From Desmodesmus armatus (taxonomy: Eukaryota > Chlorophyta > Chlorophyceae > Sphaeropleales > Scenedesmaceae): a DNA stretch of 64,000 nucleotides. Of this stretch, positions 1 to 12,900 are shown one piece after another; the first letter of the stretch is position 1, and the number at the start of each line of letters is the position of its first letter. The notes beneath the pieces were generated by a model, which ran no database searches, was not told the origin of the DNA, and was given only the letters and a program-made list of their open reading frames with translations. The translations under genes were made by a program, and so were the position numbers. The stretch is taken from contig VIIQ02000020.1 in NCBI GenBank assembly GCA_007449985.2, positions 558,001 to 622,000 of the forward strand, written 5' to 3'.

Positions 1-51
1 AACCACTCGAAACCAGAGCGCTCAACTTGATGCAAGCATCCAGGCATCCGA

Positions 52-776
52 TTACAGGCTACAAGACCATTTATTTGGTCCAGCAGCACACAGCCTTGGG
101 CGGTTGGAGGGGCACAGGTAGTTGTTGTCGTGCACAACACAGCCCTTCCACATCTTGTTGGTCTCCCCAGCACAGCAGTTGAACTGGGTGCCACGGCCAC
201 AGTAGTCGTCACCGTGAATCCAGTCACATGTCTCACGCTGCTGGGCGGCGTCTGCAGCTGCCAGCTTGCGCCTTGAAGCAAGGCCTGCCTCAACAGCAGC
301 AAAGGCTTGGGGTGTGGAGTGCAGCTTGCGGCCGGGGCTTGCAGAGGCCTTCATGTGGTCAGCCTGAGCAGAGGCAGTGGTAGCCAGCATGGCCACAGCC
401 AGCATCATCATGAGGCACACTGTTGCTACCTGAACAGAACAGCAGGGTGAAGGGGGGCAGGCATAAGAGGCAGCAGGTCTGTCAGAAGCGCAGTGTGAAC
501 TGGAGGTTGTGTGAGCATATGTCTGCTGTGTATTGTGGGATCTGTGCAAGCAAGTGCATGCAGGTCATGCGAAGCTCAATAGGGGGCCAACTGCTGCTGG
601 GACCCAGGGTGCACGTGCCTGCACATGCAGGCAGCATATGCTGTTCTGCATGGCCAGGATGACCCATGCGACGACGAATGACTTGTAGCTCGCGTCATCA
701 TATCCTTTACTGCAGATACACTGTGTGAACAGTCCGCTTGATGTTCATGCGAAAGGCTCACCTGGTGACGCGCCAT
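52..776 (-). CDS. secreted cysteine-rich peptide, copy 1 (two exons)
   Basis: Model: exon 1 762-776 encodes MARHQ and ends at a CAG|GTGAGC donor; exon 2 runs 429-52 after a TTCAG acceptor. Phase 0 at the junction. The product is about 130 residues: a hydrophobic signal peptide directly after the junction, cleavage likely after TASA, a pro-like stretch with an SRRKLAA basic patch, then a compact C-terminal domain with eight cysteines, including an adjacent NCC pair. Spacing resembles disulfide-rich knottin or defensin-like peptides, but I recognise no named family. Role unknown; secretion is inferred from the leader. It is head-to-head with a close paralog at 1216-2029. Compared with that copy it has three instead of four C residues (plus-strand GGG at 98-100), which sets its C-terminal tail RLCAAGP... 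Confidence 0.6.
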
Positions 777-1215
777 GACGATCGTCGGGTAGACTTGCAA
801 GGGTTGTTTGGAATGGTTTCAAGTGCGTTGATGGTAGAAAATATGAACCGAGTATTCATTCGACCGTATATAAGGCCTCCCATCTGACCTGCGGGTGACC
901 TTCGACACATTCGATCGGCCTTCCACTTTCACGGCCTCCGAAAAATAGCCACTCGCGACTACAAAATAACTAGGCTTTCGGTATAAACAGCAACCGAGGT
1001 GTTAAGGCCGTAGATCCGAGGCAGCTTCCCGGATGGGCCAGGTCTACCGACCACCGTGTCACCAGCAGTCGCGGGGCGGGTCGCAGGTGGCCCGCAGGCC
1101 AGGCCGAAGCCCCTACTTATGCTCGAAAGCCTCTCCACCGAGTACCAAGTACACTCAAGACGAGACCACTCCTTCTCTTCACACAACAGAGCACCTCGAC
1201 CTAAACTTCTGGACG
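777..1215. promoter_or_regulatory. shared intergenic region of the divergent peptide genes
   Basis: These 439 bases separate the two head-to-head start codons and must contain both promoters. A TATATAAGG box lies at 867-875. Because its core is nearly palindromic it could serve either direction; it is 91 bases from the minus-strand ATG and about 350 from the plus-strand ATG, so the minus gene is the easier fit. Open frames here look random. Confidence 0.35.
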
Positions 1216-2029
1216 ATGGCACGTGCTCAGGTGAGCTTTTCCCGTGTTTTTCGTAGCCTGCATGGAGCCAATGCATGCTGATGACAGTTGCTTTTGCCAC
1301 TCCTGATAACGGCAGCGGATCCTGTCGCAATGCCTGCACCCATAGCATGCCGACACTAGTCACAGCAGATGGCCCTTGCATCGCTGGCATACTATGTGGC
1401 ACGGCCACTGGCAACTGCTCTGACAGTGCATAGTCAGCAAGATGCAGCCCTCACTCAGCAGTAGCAGCTTCACACCTGTACAGCACGACAGTTGAGCCGC
1501 TGCGGTCATTCAATGGTGGGCCACCAGCCACATCACATGCACCCCCATACGTTGATGTGCCCTACACCAGTGCAGCGCACAACACAAGGCTGTCAGTTTT
1601 GAAACCTGACAGGCTCTGCCGCTGCCCATGCTCCCTAATTGCACCCTGCAGGTCGCTACTGTGTGCCTCATGATTATGCTGGCTGTGGCCATGCTGGCTA
1701 CCACTGCCTCTGCTCAGACTGACCACATGAAAGCCTCTGCAAGCCCAGGCCGGAAGCTGCAATCCACACCCCAAGCCCTTGCTGCTGTTGAAGCAGGCCT
1801 TGCTTCAAGGCGCAAGCTGGCCGCTACAGACGCCGCCCAGCAGCGTGAGACATGTGACTGGATTAATGGTGACGACTACTGTGGTCGTGGCACCCAGTTC
1901 AACTGCTGTGCTGGGAGACCAACAAGATGTGGAAGGGATGCGTTGTGCACGACAACAACTACCTGTGCCCCTCTAACCGCCCCAAGGCTGTGTGCTGCTG
2001 GACCAAGTAAATCCTCCAGTCTCCTGTAA
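1216..2029 (+). CDS. secreted cysteine-rich peptide, copy 2 (two exons, frame-disturbed)
   Basis: Model: exon 1 1216-1230 encodes MARAQ with donor CAG|GTGAGC; exon 2 starts at 1652 after CCCTGCAG. The signal peptide and pro-region are nearly identical to the divergent copy at 52-776, so gene structure and leader are conserved. Relative to that copy there is one G fewer in the run at 1913-1915 and one C more at 1980-1983. The two indels compensate, so about two dozen residues between them are read in another frame and the shared RLCAAGP tail then returns, ending at 2029. If only the first indel is an error, the protein would instead end at the TAA at 2008-2010 with a VCC-containing tail. Cysteine-rich secreted peptide, function unknown. 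Confidence 0.5.
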
Positions 2030-3545
2030 GATGATGCTTTCAGATTGTGTCCCAGAGGTTACGCTTGTATGTTCGAAACCAGGAGCGGCACGGCCTCTCC
2101 TTCTGACACGGTGTTATCCATCTTTCTGTTCATTTGCTGCCAGCACGGTGGCTCCCCCTGTGCTGCCAGCGCAGCAGGTTTGCAGGTTGTGTATCATACC
2201 CTATGGTCCCATTGTACATATATGTGCAGTTTGTAAGAGTTGTGCAGTGCGCAAAAGTTGTGTAGTAGTGTCACGTGCAGGCTGACAGAGAGACATGCAG
2301 GCTGTGCAGGCCCTGTATGTGTGTTTGGGGTGGCCCACCACGTGCTGATAATGCATGTCATACAGCAGTGCACACCATGCTGTATCTGCCATGAGCTGCT
2401 CATGCACCCTGGCCTGGCTCTCTTGGTGTGGTTGCAGGCCCTGGGCAAAGCTTGGCAATTTTTGACTGTAACAGTGTATCCCTGCGTCACTTGTCTTGTA
2501 AGCGGTACGTGTGTGGACATCTAATGCTACGGCAGCATGTCTGGTGGGCGCTGACATGTTTGCAAAGAGCACATGTCAATGTCTCAGCTGGAAAGCCTCT
2601 GTCAAACACCTCCCCCCAGCAGAGGTCAATGCCGCACTGACGCAGGGGCCTTGCACACTCTATGCATCAGCTGCACTTACTCCAGCTTTGAAGGCATCGT
2701 GCAAGCTTGACAAGCTTGCGGCTGCAATGCAGCCGACAACAACAGAATGCACACACTGACATGTTCACCTAGCATGCTTGGCGTGCAGACATCACACATG
2801 GCTGTTTGTTAGCTGGTTGGCAGGAGCCGCCCTAACTGTGCCATGGCCAGACGATGGCGGGGGGGGGGGGGGGTGAGCCTCCCTGAACCTGGACGTTAAA
2901 ATATGGTCTCCAGGTGGCCACGCTAATGCCCAGAAATACACAGGTTCCGCAAGTATGATGTGAAAGATCTTTCACATATGGGCAGGCCAGCCAGAGCCTT
3001 CCCGAACCCGAGGGCCCAAGGTAGCTAGCCAGCAGTGTATGTGATGTCAGTGTACAGTCAATTAGCAATTAACCATGTGCGCTTTCAATCAGAGAGATGA
3101 AACCTGGAAGCCGCTTTTGAGCTTCTTTCGTTGCGTCAACCGTAAGCACGGGTTGGGACCTGATTAGTCATGCCGGATCTGATGTACGCAAGTCAGATTT
3201 GCATGCCCAGTCATTGACAGGGAAATTTATTTTAACCTCTACAATCTCTTGTTGTTGCTAGGCTGGCCGATCAGACTTCAACCCTGGGTGATAGGGTGCG
3301 CGGGTGACACGGTGCCAGACTTGGCACTCTCCCTTCGACATAGGACCGCTCCAAACCAACCTGACATCATCTCTCCATTAGTGACATGTACACTGCGTCT
3401 GACGTCGAAGAGGCTTCTGACAATTTGCAACTCTCGATCTTGAGGGAGTGAGTCAGCGTTTGCTCGTTGGCAAGCTTGTCACGAGTTCAAAGTGTACACA
3501 AAGTAGCTACATTGCGCAACTCTGCCCTGCGTACGTACGATAGCC
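2030..3545. other. intergenic region without recognised gene
   Basis: Contains the 3' flank of the plus-strand peptide gene, with TGTAA at 2025-2029 and 2234-2238 as possible poly(A) signals, a G homopolymer near 2860-2872, and the presumed 5' leader of the gene starting at 3546. No convincing coding or RNA gene seen. Confidence 0.4.
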
Positions 3546-4613
3546 ATGACCAGCAAGGGACCTCCCGGCAGGCACCTGCTGTTGCCACTTCTGCTGCTGT
3601 TGTGCGCTGCACGAGTACCGACAAGCACGGCAACCAGACAGATAGAAGCCCCAGACGTGTATACTGGCAAACATCCTTCCCAACGCATGAGCCTTGTGCT
3701 TGCGAAGCTGGCTGCAGAGCAGGATGCTGGTGGGTAATCATCGCTGCAGTGTGTCTTGACAGTCCCAGATCACGTCCCAGATCTGGGATGACCTTGCTAC
3801 ACCCTCATGCACAATGTACATATACAAGCAGCATCCCTCTATAACAAGCTTACGGTCAGAGACAAACGAACTCTTCTGGATTCTTGCATGCAGCTGAGCC
3901 CTTGGCCAAGGGTCTTCAGGACCAGGAGGCCGAGGCAGTGTCAGCAGCAGGAGAAGTCCCTGCAGACCCCCTGACAGGCGCTGTTACTCCAGCAGTGCAG
4001 CCAGAAGACCCCTTAACTGCTGCAACAGCGGTATCAGCAGACCCAACCTCGGCCTCAGCGGTGCCTGCAGAAACCCTGACATCAGAGGCAGCAGTGGATC
4101 CAGCAGCAGCAGGACCTGCAGCTTCTGTATCAGTGGCGCCAGCAAATCCCCTGACAGCAGATGCCGAAGTGCCCCTTCCCTCAGTCACAGAACCTTCAGT
4201 GGTGCTTCCTACAGATCAGTCGGTGGTCGGTGGGGAACTCGAGGTCCCTGAAATAGTAGATCCTGCAGGCGTACTGCCAGACGGAGTTGCGGCAGCTACT
4301 GCTGTTGCTGCTGTCAAGCCTGCAGGCTGTCTGTACAGCTACACTGAGACGGACATCCGGCCCCTGCGCAACATGTGAGGGCGAGAACTGGGGATGAGCA
4401 GTGCGCACGGGGAGTGCTTGGCCTCATGTGCGCAGCCGTGACAGCAGTGCTGCGAAATGTACTAGCTGGGAAACAGAGGTTTGCTTGCTTGCCTGGCCTC
4501 AAAAGACAGTCTGCACGCCATTGTTCTGTTGAAGACGCAGCTGTGCAAGTTGTGTGGCACGGCTCGCCGCAACAAGGTTGCATTGGGGTGTGCACAAACC
4601 ACGCCAGCAATGA

Positions 4614-4654
<41 letters not shown>

Positions 4655-5778
4655 TGTTGTGTTTGCAGGTGGAACTCGTCAGCTGGTTACTGTGGTAAGC
4701 CACCCAGCCCCTAAAGCTACAGCAGCACAATGGTTCAGGTGCCTGTTGTTCCGAAATAGAGTCCGTACACGATCTGCGATTGGCAGCAGGGCCCGCCACC
4801 CATGCCAGTCAAGACCAAACTGTCAGGGCGACTGCGGCTGGGCATGACTGCTGTGTGGCTTCCCTTCACCCTGCCTGCTTAGAACAGCTGCTGTTCTGCT
4901 GTTGCTGCTGTTGCGGTCTCCTGCCTGCGCCCACCTGCTGACTGTCTACGCGGTCGAAGGCGAGAGCACCGTAAGTTCATCCTTTGCAAGAGAGACACTG
5001 CAATAAATGAATTCATGCATGATGGACGGTGCATAGAGATCCATACAAAGATGGTATACATGCACACCATCAGAGTGGTGCTTTGTGAATGAGAGACTGT
5101 GCGACGGCAGCCAGCAGGGAGTCAGCCAGCTACACATATCCTCGCACGTGTAGCCGGTCGATGGCGTCGTTCTCCCGGCATGCTGCTGAACCCTGTGCAT
5201 ATTGCTTGTGGGTGTGCTGTGCATGTCGGTTTTGAGGACAGACCTGCTTGCTCATAAACAAGGAGGCGTGATGTTGGCAGCTCCTATGCATGTCTTCTGA
5301 GCAGGCTGCTGCTGCCGCCGTTGCTTCATGCTGTTGCTGCCGCCGCTGCTGCTGCTACTGTTGCCGCCATTGCTTACTAAAACTGCTGCTGCTTCCTACC
5401 ACTCATTCATTTTGCTCCTGCAGCTCCAGATGATAATGCTGGCTCGAGGTGTCTGGATCAGCCAAAATCAGGCCAGGTCGCTGTCACAGTGCAAGGGTGA
5501 CCTCATTCTGTTGGGCAGGGGCACCGCAAAATGTAAGTGAGATCACCACACAGATGATGGACCATAGGGTCACTGATCGATGGGAACAAGATGAAAAAGG
5601 CAGTGACGCTTGAAACCTGTTTGGATAATCCACCTTGGGGGTTTGTGTGTTGATCCTTTGAGGGGAGACACATTCAAAGGCTGTATGTTCCCCGCTGGCC
5701 CCCTTGCAGCAGCATCCCCGCTTTGCGTGCGGCCAGTCGGCAGGTTTTGCCCCTTATTCCTGCGCAAAGTTGACAGTG

Positions 5779-5821
<43 letters not shown>

Positions 5822-7311
5822 ATCACCGGTGTATGACAGGCAACGCATTCACCTTGGCTCGCGACACGTAAGTACTGCACATGCGTGCCGTTGCTGCAGC
5901 TGGTGTGGCTGCTGCTGCGGCGGCTGCAGGCATGCCGCAAGCCTCAACATGTTGGGTTAGCAGCTGCAGCATGAACAGCAGCACGGCACCAATGGGTGTA
6001 CACATGGGCCCAACTAGCCCAACTAGCTCACTTTTACTGGCTTGCTATGGTTGGCAACTGCCATTGCCTGTTGCATGGGTTGTTTGTGCTTCCTGTTATC
6101 AGAACACACTCTCACGGTGCAGACTACTCTCCGTGATGACTATCAGAGTACCAGTAAATGGTCGGCATGAGACCCCTCCAAAGCTACAGGTTTATTAGAA
6201 AAGGTCTTTCAAGGCACCCTCATGAGCATTTGGCTCGCTGGCTAGTGCTGAAGTTTGGGGTCCCTTCCCACAATTTCTGAACTGTACTGTATGATTTGTG
6301 TATGTGGTGTGTGTGCAGTTTGGCGGTGGACAGTCCTCAGAATTCCTACTGGGACTTCAGCAACGGGACCAACAAACCTCAGCAGTATGTGGCATGGATG
6401 AAGCATCAGATTGCTGCTGGAAGGCCTATAGTGGCGGCAGTACGGAATAAGGGACTAGGGGATGACAGAGAGTACGATCACATCGTGCCCTTTTGGGGAG
6501 TATGCTCCAACAATTTGAACCTTACGGCTCCACTGAACACGGTGGACGGGTTCAGCCTGAGCACAGACTTTGGGGTAAGGCGCCAGCAGCTTGCCGACCT
6601 AGTTGCTTGGCCTGAGGATCTGAGTTCTCACCTGCTTGATTGCTGCTTGATGCCTCAGGCATGATGTTTGCACGTGGTGGCAGATTCGCGATTTATGCAA
6701 GCCGTGCCGCATCTGAAGCAGCAACAGGTCACCCTTTTTGCCCAGTGTGGCCCTCTTCCAGTGTAAGATGTGCCATCTGAACTGACTCTGTGTGGGTGTG
6801 TATCACCGCCTGTGGTTTTGTTACTTACAGGATGAGATTTTCCGTGGTGTGGGCGCGAACAGCTTCTACGCTGCAAGATATGTGAGGGTCCAATTCATGC
6901 ATGGGCACTGTGACTGTGACTGTGACTGTGGCAGCAGTGACTGTGACTGTGGCAGCAGTGACGCTGCTGTGGCAGCAGTGACGCGACTGTGGCAGCAGTG
7001 ACGCTGCTGTGGCAGCAGTGACGTGGCAGTGGCAGCAGTGGCGCTGCTGTGGCAGCAATGACACTGCTGTGCTAGATGCCAATCACACCACCTGTCATTT
7101 TGTTACCATGACATGCATCCATGTTGCATTACGATTTGTGTGCTTGCACAAGGGGTGCTTTAACGTGGGAGAGTAATTCAAAAGGGCAGGTTTCTTTCTC
7201 GAAGAATAGCCATGGCTAATGCCAGCCTTGGACATGTGGTGCCACAAGTGATCAAGAATGGATGCCGGTGCTACCCACCTATGATTGCTGGCTGGTTGCA
7301 TGTTCCATGTC

Positions 7312-7344
<33 letters not shown>

Positions 7345-9849
7345 TGTGGCCTGCAGGGATGCCAGTACGGATTCGTGTGGGGTGGAGGTGAGTAGCAAGT
7401 TCTCAGCAAGCCCCAAACTAGCCTGGCTTGCACACGTCAAATGCAAACGTGCATTCTCACTATGAATGGCCGAGCGATAAGCCTTGGCTGACTAGCAAGC
7501 CAACACAGATGAGAAGCAGCCACCATGCATTGCTAAATTTCCAGCCTGGGACTCGTGACTTGTGAGTCCGGTCAAGTTGCGCAAGCCTTGTGCACGGAAT
7601 GCATGGCATGCAGCGAGCCTCGCAAAAAGTCTGCCCAATGCACATCCTGCTGTGCTTTCCTGCTCACTTCATATGCAGGGGTGAGATGAAGCGCCATTCA
7701 ATGCGCAGCGCTGCCGTCCATCTGAAGCTGGTTAACCCCTGTGATGCTGCAGCAAGCATTGCTTGTGTGACTTCAGCCAGTCGTGCATGGTCCAAACCAG
7801 CCATCTGCGAGTTTGCAAATGGCATGCAGGCATGTCTGCTGGTTACGTGAGCATGCAGCCATCAGCACTTGTGCAAGATAATGGCTATCTACCATATGCA
7901 CACTGTCTGCAGCTGGTTGCACCCAGATGGCATGAACATGCTGCAATGCCTGCCGTTGCCAACACACCCTGTGGCCGTTGCCTCAACTTGCTGGCTGGCT
8001 GTGACACCGCTGCATGTGTGTATGTGTTCATGGCGACTCCTGTGTCATGTGCAACGTGAATGCACGTGATGGCAACACCATGGCAATGACTCAGGGGTGA
8101 GTTTGCAGCTGAGCAGTCGGTGACTGCTGCTGATGTGCCTGCGTCTACTCTAGAAATCAACATATATGTTGTCCTGCAGCAGCTTCACCCTGTCCACCCT
8201 GTCACCCTTTGGGAGCATGTTCATGATGTTGTTCGTGCTTGGGTGGGCATTGTATGAGCCAGCGTCCTGTGCGTTATCACATGCTGCATCGGCAGCATAC
8301 CAGTACTAGCACACGATCGATTGCAGTTACGGCGTACCAGCCAACGCCTCAAGCCATCAGCGGCGAGTGGTTGAAGGATAAGCACGGCAACCCAGAGCAG
8401 CCACATCTGGCATCGCCCTCTGTCTCATCGCATGAAGGCAGCAGTGACAAAACACTTCTGCAGCATGTTCTGAGCAGCAATCTCCTGTTGATTCGCCTTG
8501 GAGTAACAACACGCTGTATGCCCTGCCGCTGCTGCATCCTGCAGGTGCATTCCAACTGGCCTTTATGTGAGTCCGATCGGCCCCTTGCTGTTTTTGTGCG
8601 GTCACAGTCATACCGTAGATTGCAGGGAGCAACTTACAGGAGAGCCGAACTTGCATGTGCCAGCGCCCTTGGTCTGCAGCCTCTTGAACAGTGCCCAACT
8701 CATGGTGCATTGCGCAATGGTTTGCTTTGCGACACGTTTTGTGCTGTACGATAATAGTGCCATTCATAGTGTTTCTGCGGCAATGTGTTGTGTGCTGTCC
8801 GCAGAACTATGGACTGGCCGTCGGTCAATTGAATGACACGGGCAGAATTTTGATCAAGACCACGAAGCTGGTCATCACGGGGTGGGCGAGTGGATACCTT
8901 GCCAACGTGAGTGTTGTGCGTTGTGGCTGTGTCAAAGCTGCTAGATCCTGAAAGATTTGCACGGGAGCTCAACATGCTCGCGCGACACGGGGTCCTGTCA
9001 GGCGCATGATGTTTCGAGGGGACATGCCATACAGTACCACTCACGTCAGTGCTCTACGACTATGCTCATGTGGCGTGACTGTCGCTGCTGCTACGCAATT
9101 TTGAATTTCCGTACGGGCCGCCCGGCACCTTTCTTGCAGGAGGAGCCCGGGGAGCCTAAATTATCCACACCGAGAGGTCAACCCACAGACACCGCAAAAT
9201 ACAAGCTGTCGGTGTGGGGACTAACATCAGGCTCCAGTTACACGACCTTCCGCCTACCCAACCGCTTCAACAGTAAGTTGTCCTTCCGCTTGCTTGCTGA
9301 CTCGCATCTCCAACATACTGCCTGTGTGCCGTACCGCCTGTGTAACGCACCGTATCACGTTGCCATGGCTGTACCAAAGGCGGGTCCTTCCACTCGCTCA
9401 GCAACCCATCAACTGCCTGTCTGACAAGCTGCCTGTGTGACATGCCGCCTGCCAAAATCGTTCTATTCCAGCTGTAAGAAATCTTGCCACACCTACAGCT
9501 GCCGATCCTGCCAAGATTCCTACCACTGCCGGTGCCCTCAGCGCCCTGTGCACTCAGCGTGCAACCATTCCCAATGCTGCCTTGGGCTGCAAGAAAGTAA
9601 CCTACGTGGCACCTGCAGGCGGGGCTGTCGAGTTCAACGAAACATCAGCCCTGGGCACCTTCCAAGCCAACAGGTCAGTCAGGGTGTCGACAGAGGGAGT
9701 ACTTGGATACATGCAAGCTCACTAAGACTGCCCTACTAGACAGGCAAGCAACAGTGACGTAATCGCTCAGTACCGAGTAGTGCGTCGGTGGCAGGTGGAG
9801 ACGCTAGACATCATAAACCTGCAGGGAAAAGTGCGTTAATGCGAGGTAA
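3546..9849 (+). CDS. secreted peptidase C39-like protein, about 14 exons
   Basis: Exons joined by phase: 3546-3729, 3894-4374, 4669-4694, 4960-4970, 5424-5532, 5840-5867, 6319-6574, 6831-6881, 7357-7387, 8545-8566, 8805-8906, 9140-9272, 9472-9673, 9825-9849. The N-terminus is a strong signal peptide ([12 protein letters not shown]). Exon 2 is a Pro/Ala/Val-rich linker with imperfect P-x-DPLT repeats. Exons 3-4 give AGYCGEST, the presumed catalytic Cys; exon 7 has a WMKHQIAAGRPIV segment and YDHIVPFWG, the presumed catalytic His. NYGLAVGQ and a beta-rich C-terminal part (LSVWGLTSGSSY) follow. This order fits the eukaryotic secreted peptidase_C39-like family; substrate unknown. The junction 7387/8545 is off by one base unless a G is missing in the GGGG run near 7378-7382. 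A TGTAA signal follows 102 bases after the stop. Confidence 0.6.
4617..4650 (+). repeat. (CTG)n in intron 2 of the C39-like gene
   Basis: Uninterrupted CTG triplets just upstream of the acceptor at 4666-4668. Similar runs occur in later introns of the same gene near 5779-5821 and 7313-7340. Confidence 0.9.
6903..7073 (+). repeat. intronic GTGACTGTG / GTGGCAGCAGTGACGCTGCT minisatellite
   Basis: A short array of TGTGAC units passes into imperfect 20-24-base repeats of GTGGCAGCAGTGACG type. It lies between exons 6831-6881 and 7357-7387 of the C39-like gene and seems non-coding. Confidence 0.75.
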
Positions 9850-9950
9850 CAAGGAAAGCGTTCACCTGGTTGGGGGTGTGGCGTCCTCGACAGTCAATAG
9901 GGGCCTCCGCAGGGCGGGCAGAGTAGACATTGCTGACCAGGACTGACGAC

Positions 9951-9955
9951 TGTAA
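9951..9955 (+). terminator. TGTAA poly(A) signal of the C39-like gene
   Basis: TGTAA is the usual green-algal polyadenylation signal and lies 102 bases after the stop at 9847-9849, a plausible 3' UTR length. It is the first such pentamer after the stop in my reading. Confidence 0.45.
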
Positions 9956-12900
9956 TGGACAAAATCGAGACTGCTAGAGGGGCCACATCCCTCGCTAATG
10001 CATGGCAAAGCAGCGCTGTATCCCGTCCCGTCACCCCGGAATCACCTGCAGGCACAATGAAGAGGTTGGAGATGGCAGCAGCGGTAGTCAGTCAAAGGCG
10101 TAGAAATCCCACATGGGTGGCATGAAGGCATCATGAAGGCTTCCTCCTAGTGTGGCTTGATGTGTCTTGAAAGTCGAAGTGAACGCTGCCGGTGATAAGG
10201 GCTTGGGTCGTTGTCAGGGTCTGGGAAGAAGGGCATAGGAGTTTGACTGGTAGGACAGCCTGCTGAACAACAGCAGTCACAGAATGCACTCGGCAATCAA
10301 GTGAGTAAGGAGACGCACAGGTCTGTATAGGCAGCAAAGAACCTGCAGATGGTAACGGAAGGGAATGAGGGAAGACAGCAGGAGAGGGTGTGCGGTGGGG
10401 CGCTCGCGCCGCCATAGATCGATCAGGTATCAGATGGAATCACGAGACCCCACCCTTGTTGCCCCATGCATGCTTGCCAGACGAGGGTTTGCAGCTTCGC
10501 CAACACCTGCCTAGGTTGTCACATTCATGTGTTTGCCTGACTCCTCCTTCCATTGCCTGGCTACTTGCTGCAGCCTGCAATACTTCCTGACAGTAGCAGG
10601 GAGCGTGTAGCCACCCGGCAGCTGTCGGCGCATGAGGGCTATTCCTCTGAGCTGTTCCACACTCCGAATGTTTGAAAGCAGAAGTTTCAGGAGAGCGCTG
10701 CTTTCAAGAGCGTACAGCTACCCAGCATTTGCAGAGGCAGCTGCAGCCGTGGGTGGACCCAATACAGGGCCGCGGCAGCGGCAGCCTCCAGATCATCAGT
10801 GCAGTTGTAATCCAAGCGCACAACAGGTGCATATATCTGCAAGATGGTGTGATGGCATAAGCCAGGACAGCTGCGCGATGCATGAGGCCAACACCACAGC
10901 GAAGGGGAAAAGGCGTGGTGTTATTTGTATCAACAGTTGACGCATGGCCTGCAGGACTGTTTGATGAGGTGCCCAGACCCCTCCCTGAGGGATACTGGAC
11001 CCTTCTTTTGTTGTGGCAGTTTGTGTACGATGGGTGGGGAGTTTGGATGTTGCGTTTGATGTGGCAATCTGTGTGTGAGGGGGTGAGGGATCGGCTTTTG
11101 CCGAAGGGATCCCAAGTTATGCCAACATGCAGACACTGGTGCCCAGTGGTGTTAGTTCTGTGGGGCCATAACCACATGGATGCATGGAATGCAATCGTGA
11201 TCGAGGCTTCTGACTTTTGGACCTAGAGGTTTTCTGATACTTTTGGACCGGGAGGGCCACACATGGTGTCTTGTTGGCCAGGCTTGAAGTTGTGGCATGC
11301 TTGTTGACTTGCTTTGATTGGGTTGTATTCCGACACATGCACTGCCTCTCACCGCTCCCAGAGGAGTGAGTGTTTGCTGCATGGTGTCATGTGATCCACA
11401 CAGTTGGTGTGCTGCGTAGAGCATCGTGAAACACAACCAGTGTTGTGTTACTGAGTCATTGTTGTGTTGGTTGGTCCCTTTTGTGTCAGTCTTGTTGGCA
11501 GGACCAAAAGTGAATCTACTCAATGCATGCAATCAAGGAAACAATTTTCCTGCCAGCTCCCTGGTTTTTGGGTTCAATGCCCTGTCCAAAAGGGCCTCTC
11601 CCATTTTTTGGCGGCAGGTTTGAGCGCAGTTGTCTTGACGTCAAGACGTCGATACCCAGGCTTGTTTCTGTCACTCAAGTACAGTGTGGCTAGCATTCAC
11701 CTCGTCGAATTGTGCGCCACCATATGTGTGGATGTGTATGTGATGTGTGGATATCTTCATGTGATCATGTTGTGCGGATGCCTTCTTGTTGTGTGTGCGT
11801 GTGTGTCAGTCACTGCATGCAGGGAAGCATGTATGCATGTGTGAGATGTGTGTGGTGTGACATTGAGGGCTACCCCTTGGTGATGCAGACGCCTCCTGCT
11901 TGGGTTCAGGCCCAGCTTGGATGGAAATGGGGAGTGAAGCTTCTGGGTGGGATATGCAGTGTGCATCAGAGACTCTGGGGGCACAAGGATCGGGTATCGT
12001 GCCTGGTACTGGCGATGGCCGCAGGCTTTGTTGTGGGTTGCCTGTTGGGATCACTGACTGCCTGTGCTTGAGGCCCTCTTTATTTTTGTAGAGGGTATGA
12101 GGTCAGCATTTTAAACCCTCCCATTAGGCCCTCCCGCTGACTCCTACGCCGTGTCATGGTGGATCCAATATATGCGAAAGTGTGGAGCACGCAGTCAGCA
12201 CGTATTCAAAGAGTGAGAGTGGGTTGGCAGTATGCACGATGCGTGGGGTGTGGGTGTGCCAATGTGGCATGCTGTGCGTTGCATACCTGGTACCAGGGTA
12301 GGCACTGGCAGACCTCTTGGCAGCCTGGACAGCAGACAGCGTCACTACTGACTTCACAGCAGCAGCAGCACTTCCAGGATATACTGCTGCATTTTTTAAG
12401 TCAGTACAAGCTGGTCACCAATCTTCAGCGATCCTTTTTGGCGTACTGTGAGAAGACCGGTACATTGTTGTCACACGTTGTCCCCCCTGGGCGCTTTCGT
12501 GTGATCTCTTTTTTACTCGGAAAACTCTTCCGGGCTGGTTGCGCTGGCTGGTTTTGCAGGCTGGTTTTGCTGGGACACAGGCTGCCTGACCCTTTGGGAC
12601 GGCTGATTCGTGTGCCATGTTTGACTGCATCTCGCCTGGCACGCCAGTGGTGATTCATCACAGTTGAGTAGACTAGTCACTTGTTGGTCACTGCAACTCG
12701 CTCCAACAACATCATGTGATGTCAACTAGATGTTGACAAAGGTTGCAACCAATTGCAACCTCCTCAACGTGACTCAACGTAGGAGCTACTAGAGCTGCAG
12801 CTGCGTACTGCCAGTGTCTTTGTAGTGATGTTGTGATTGTTACAGTAGCAGTGACACTGAAAGATTCACTGGTGTTGAGGGTGGTGCCGCGCTCTCCTTC

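Noticed and set aside
959..1414. 151-codon minus-strand open frame between the peptide genes
   Set aside because: Overlaps the plus-strand first exon and intron; no motif or codon pattern.
12156..12653. 165-codon plus-strand open frame
   Set aside because: Composition is erratic, the repeated GCTGG/GGTTTTGC segment explains its length, and no family motif or splice partner was found.
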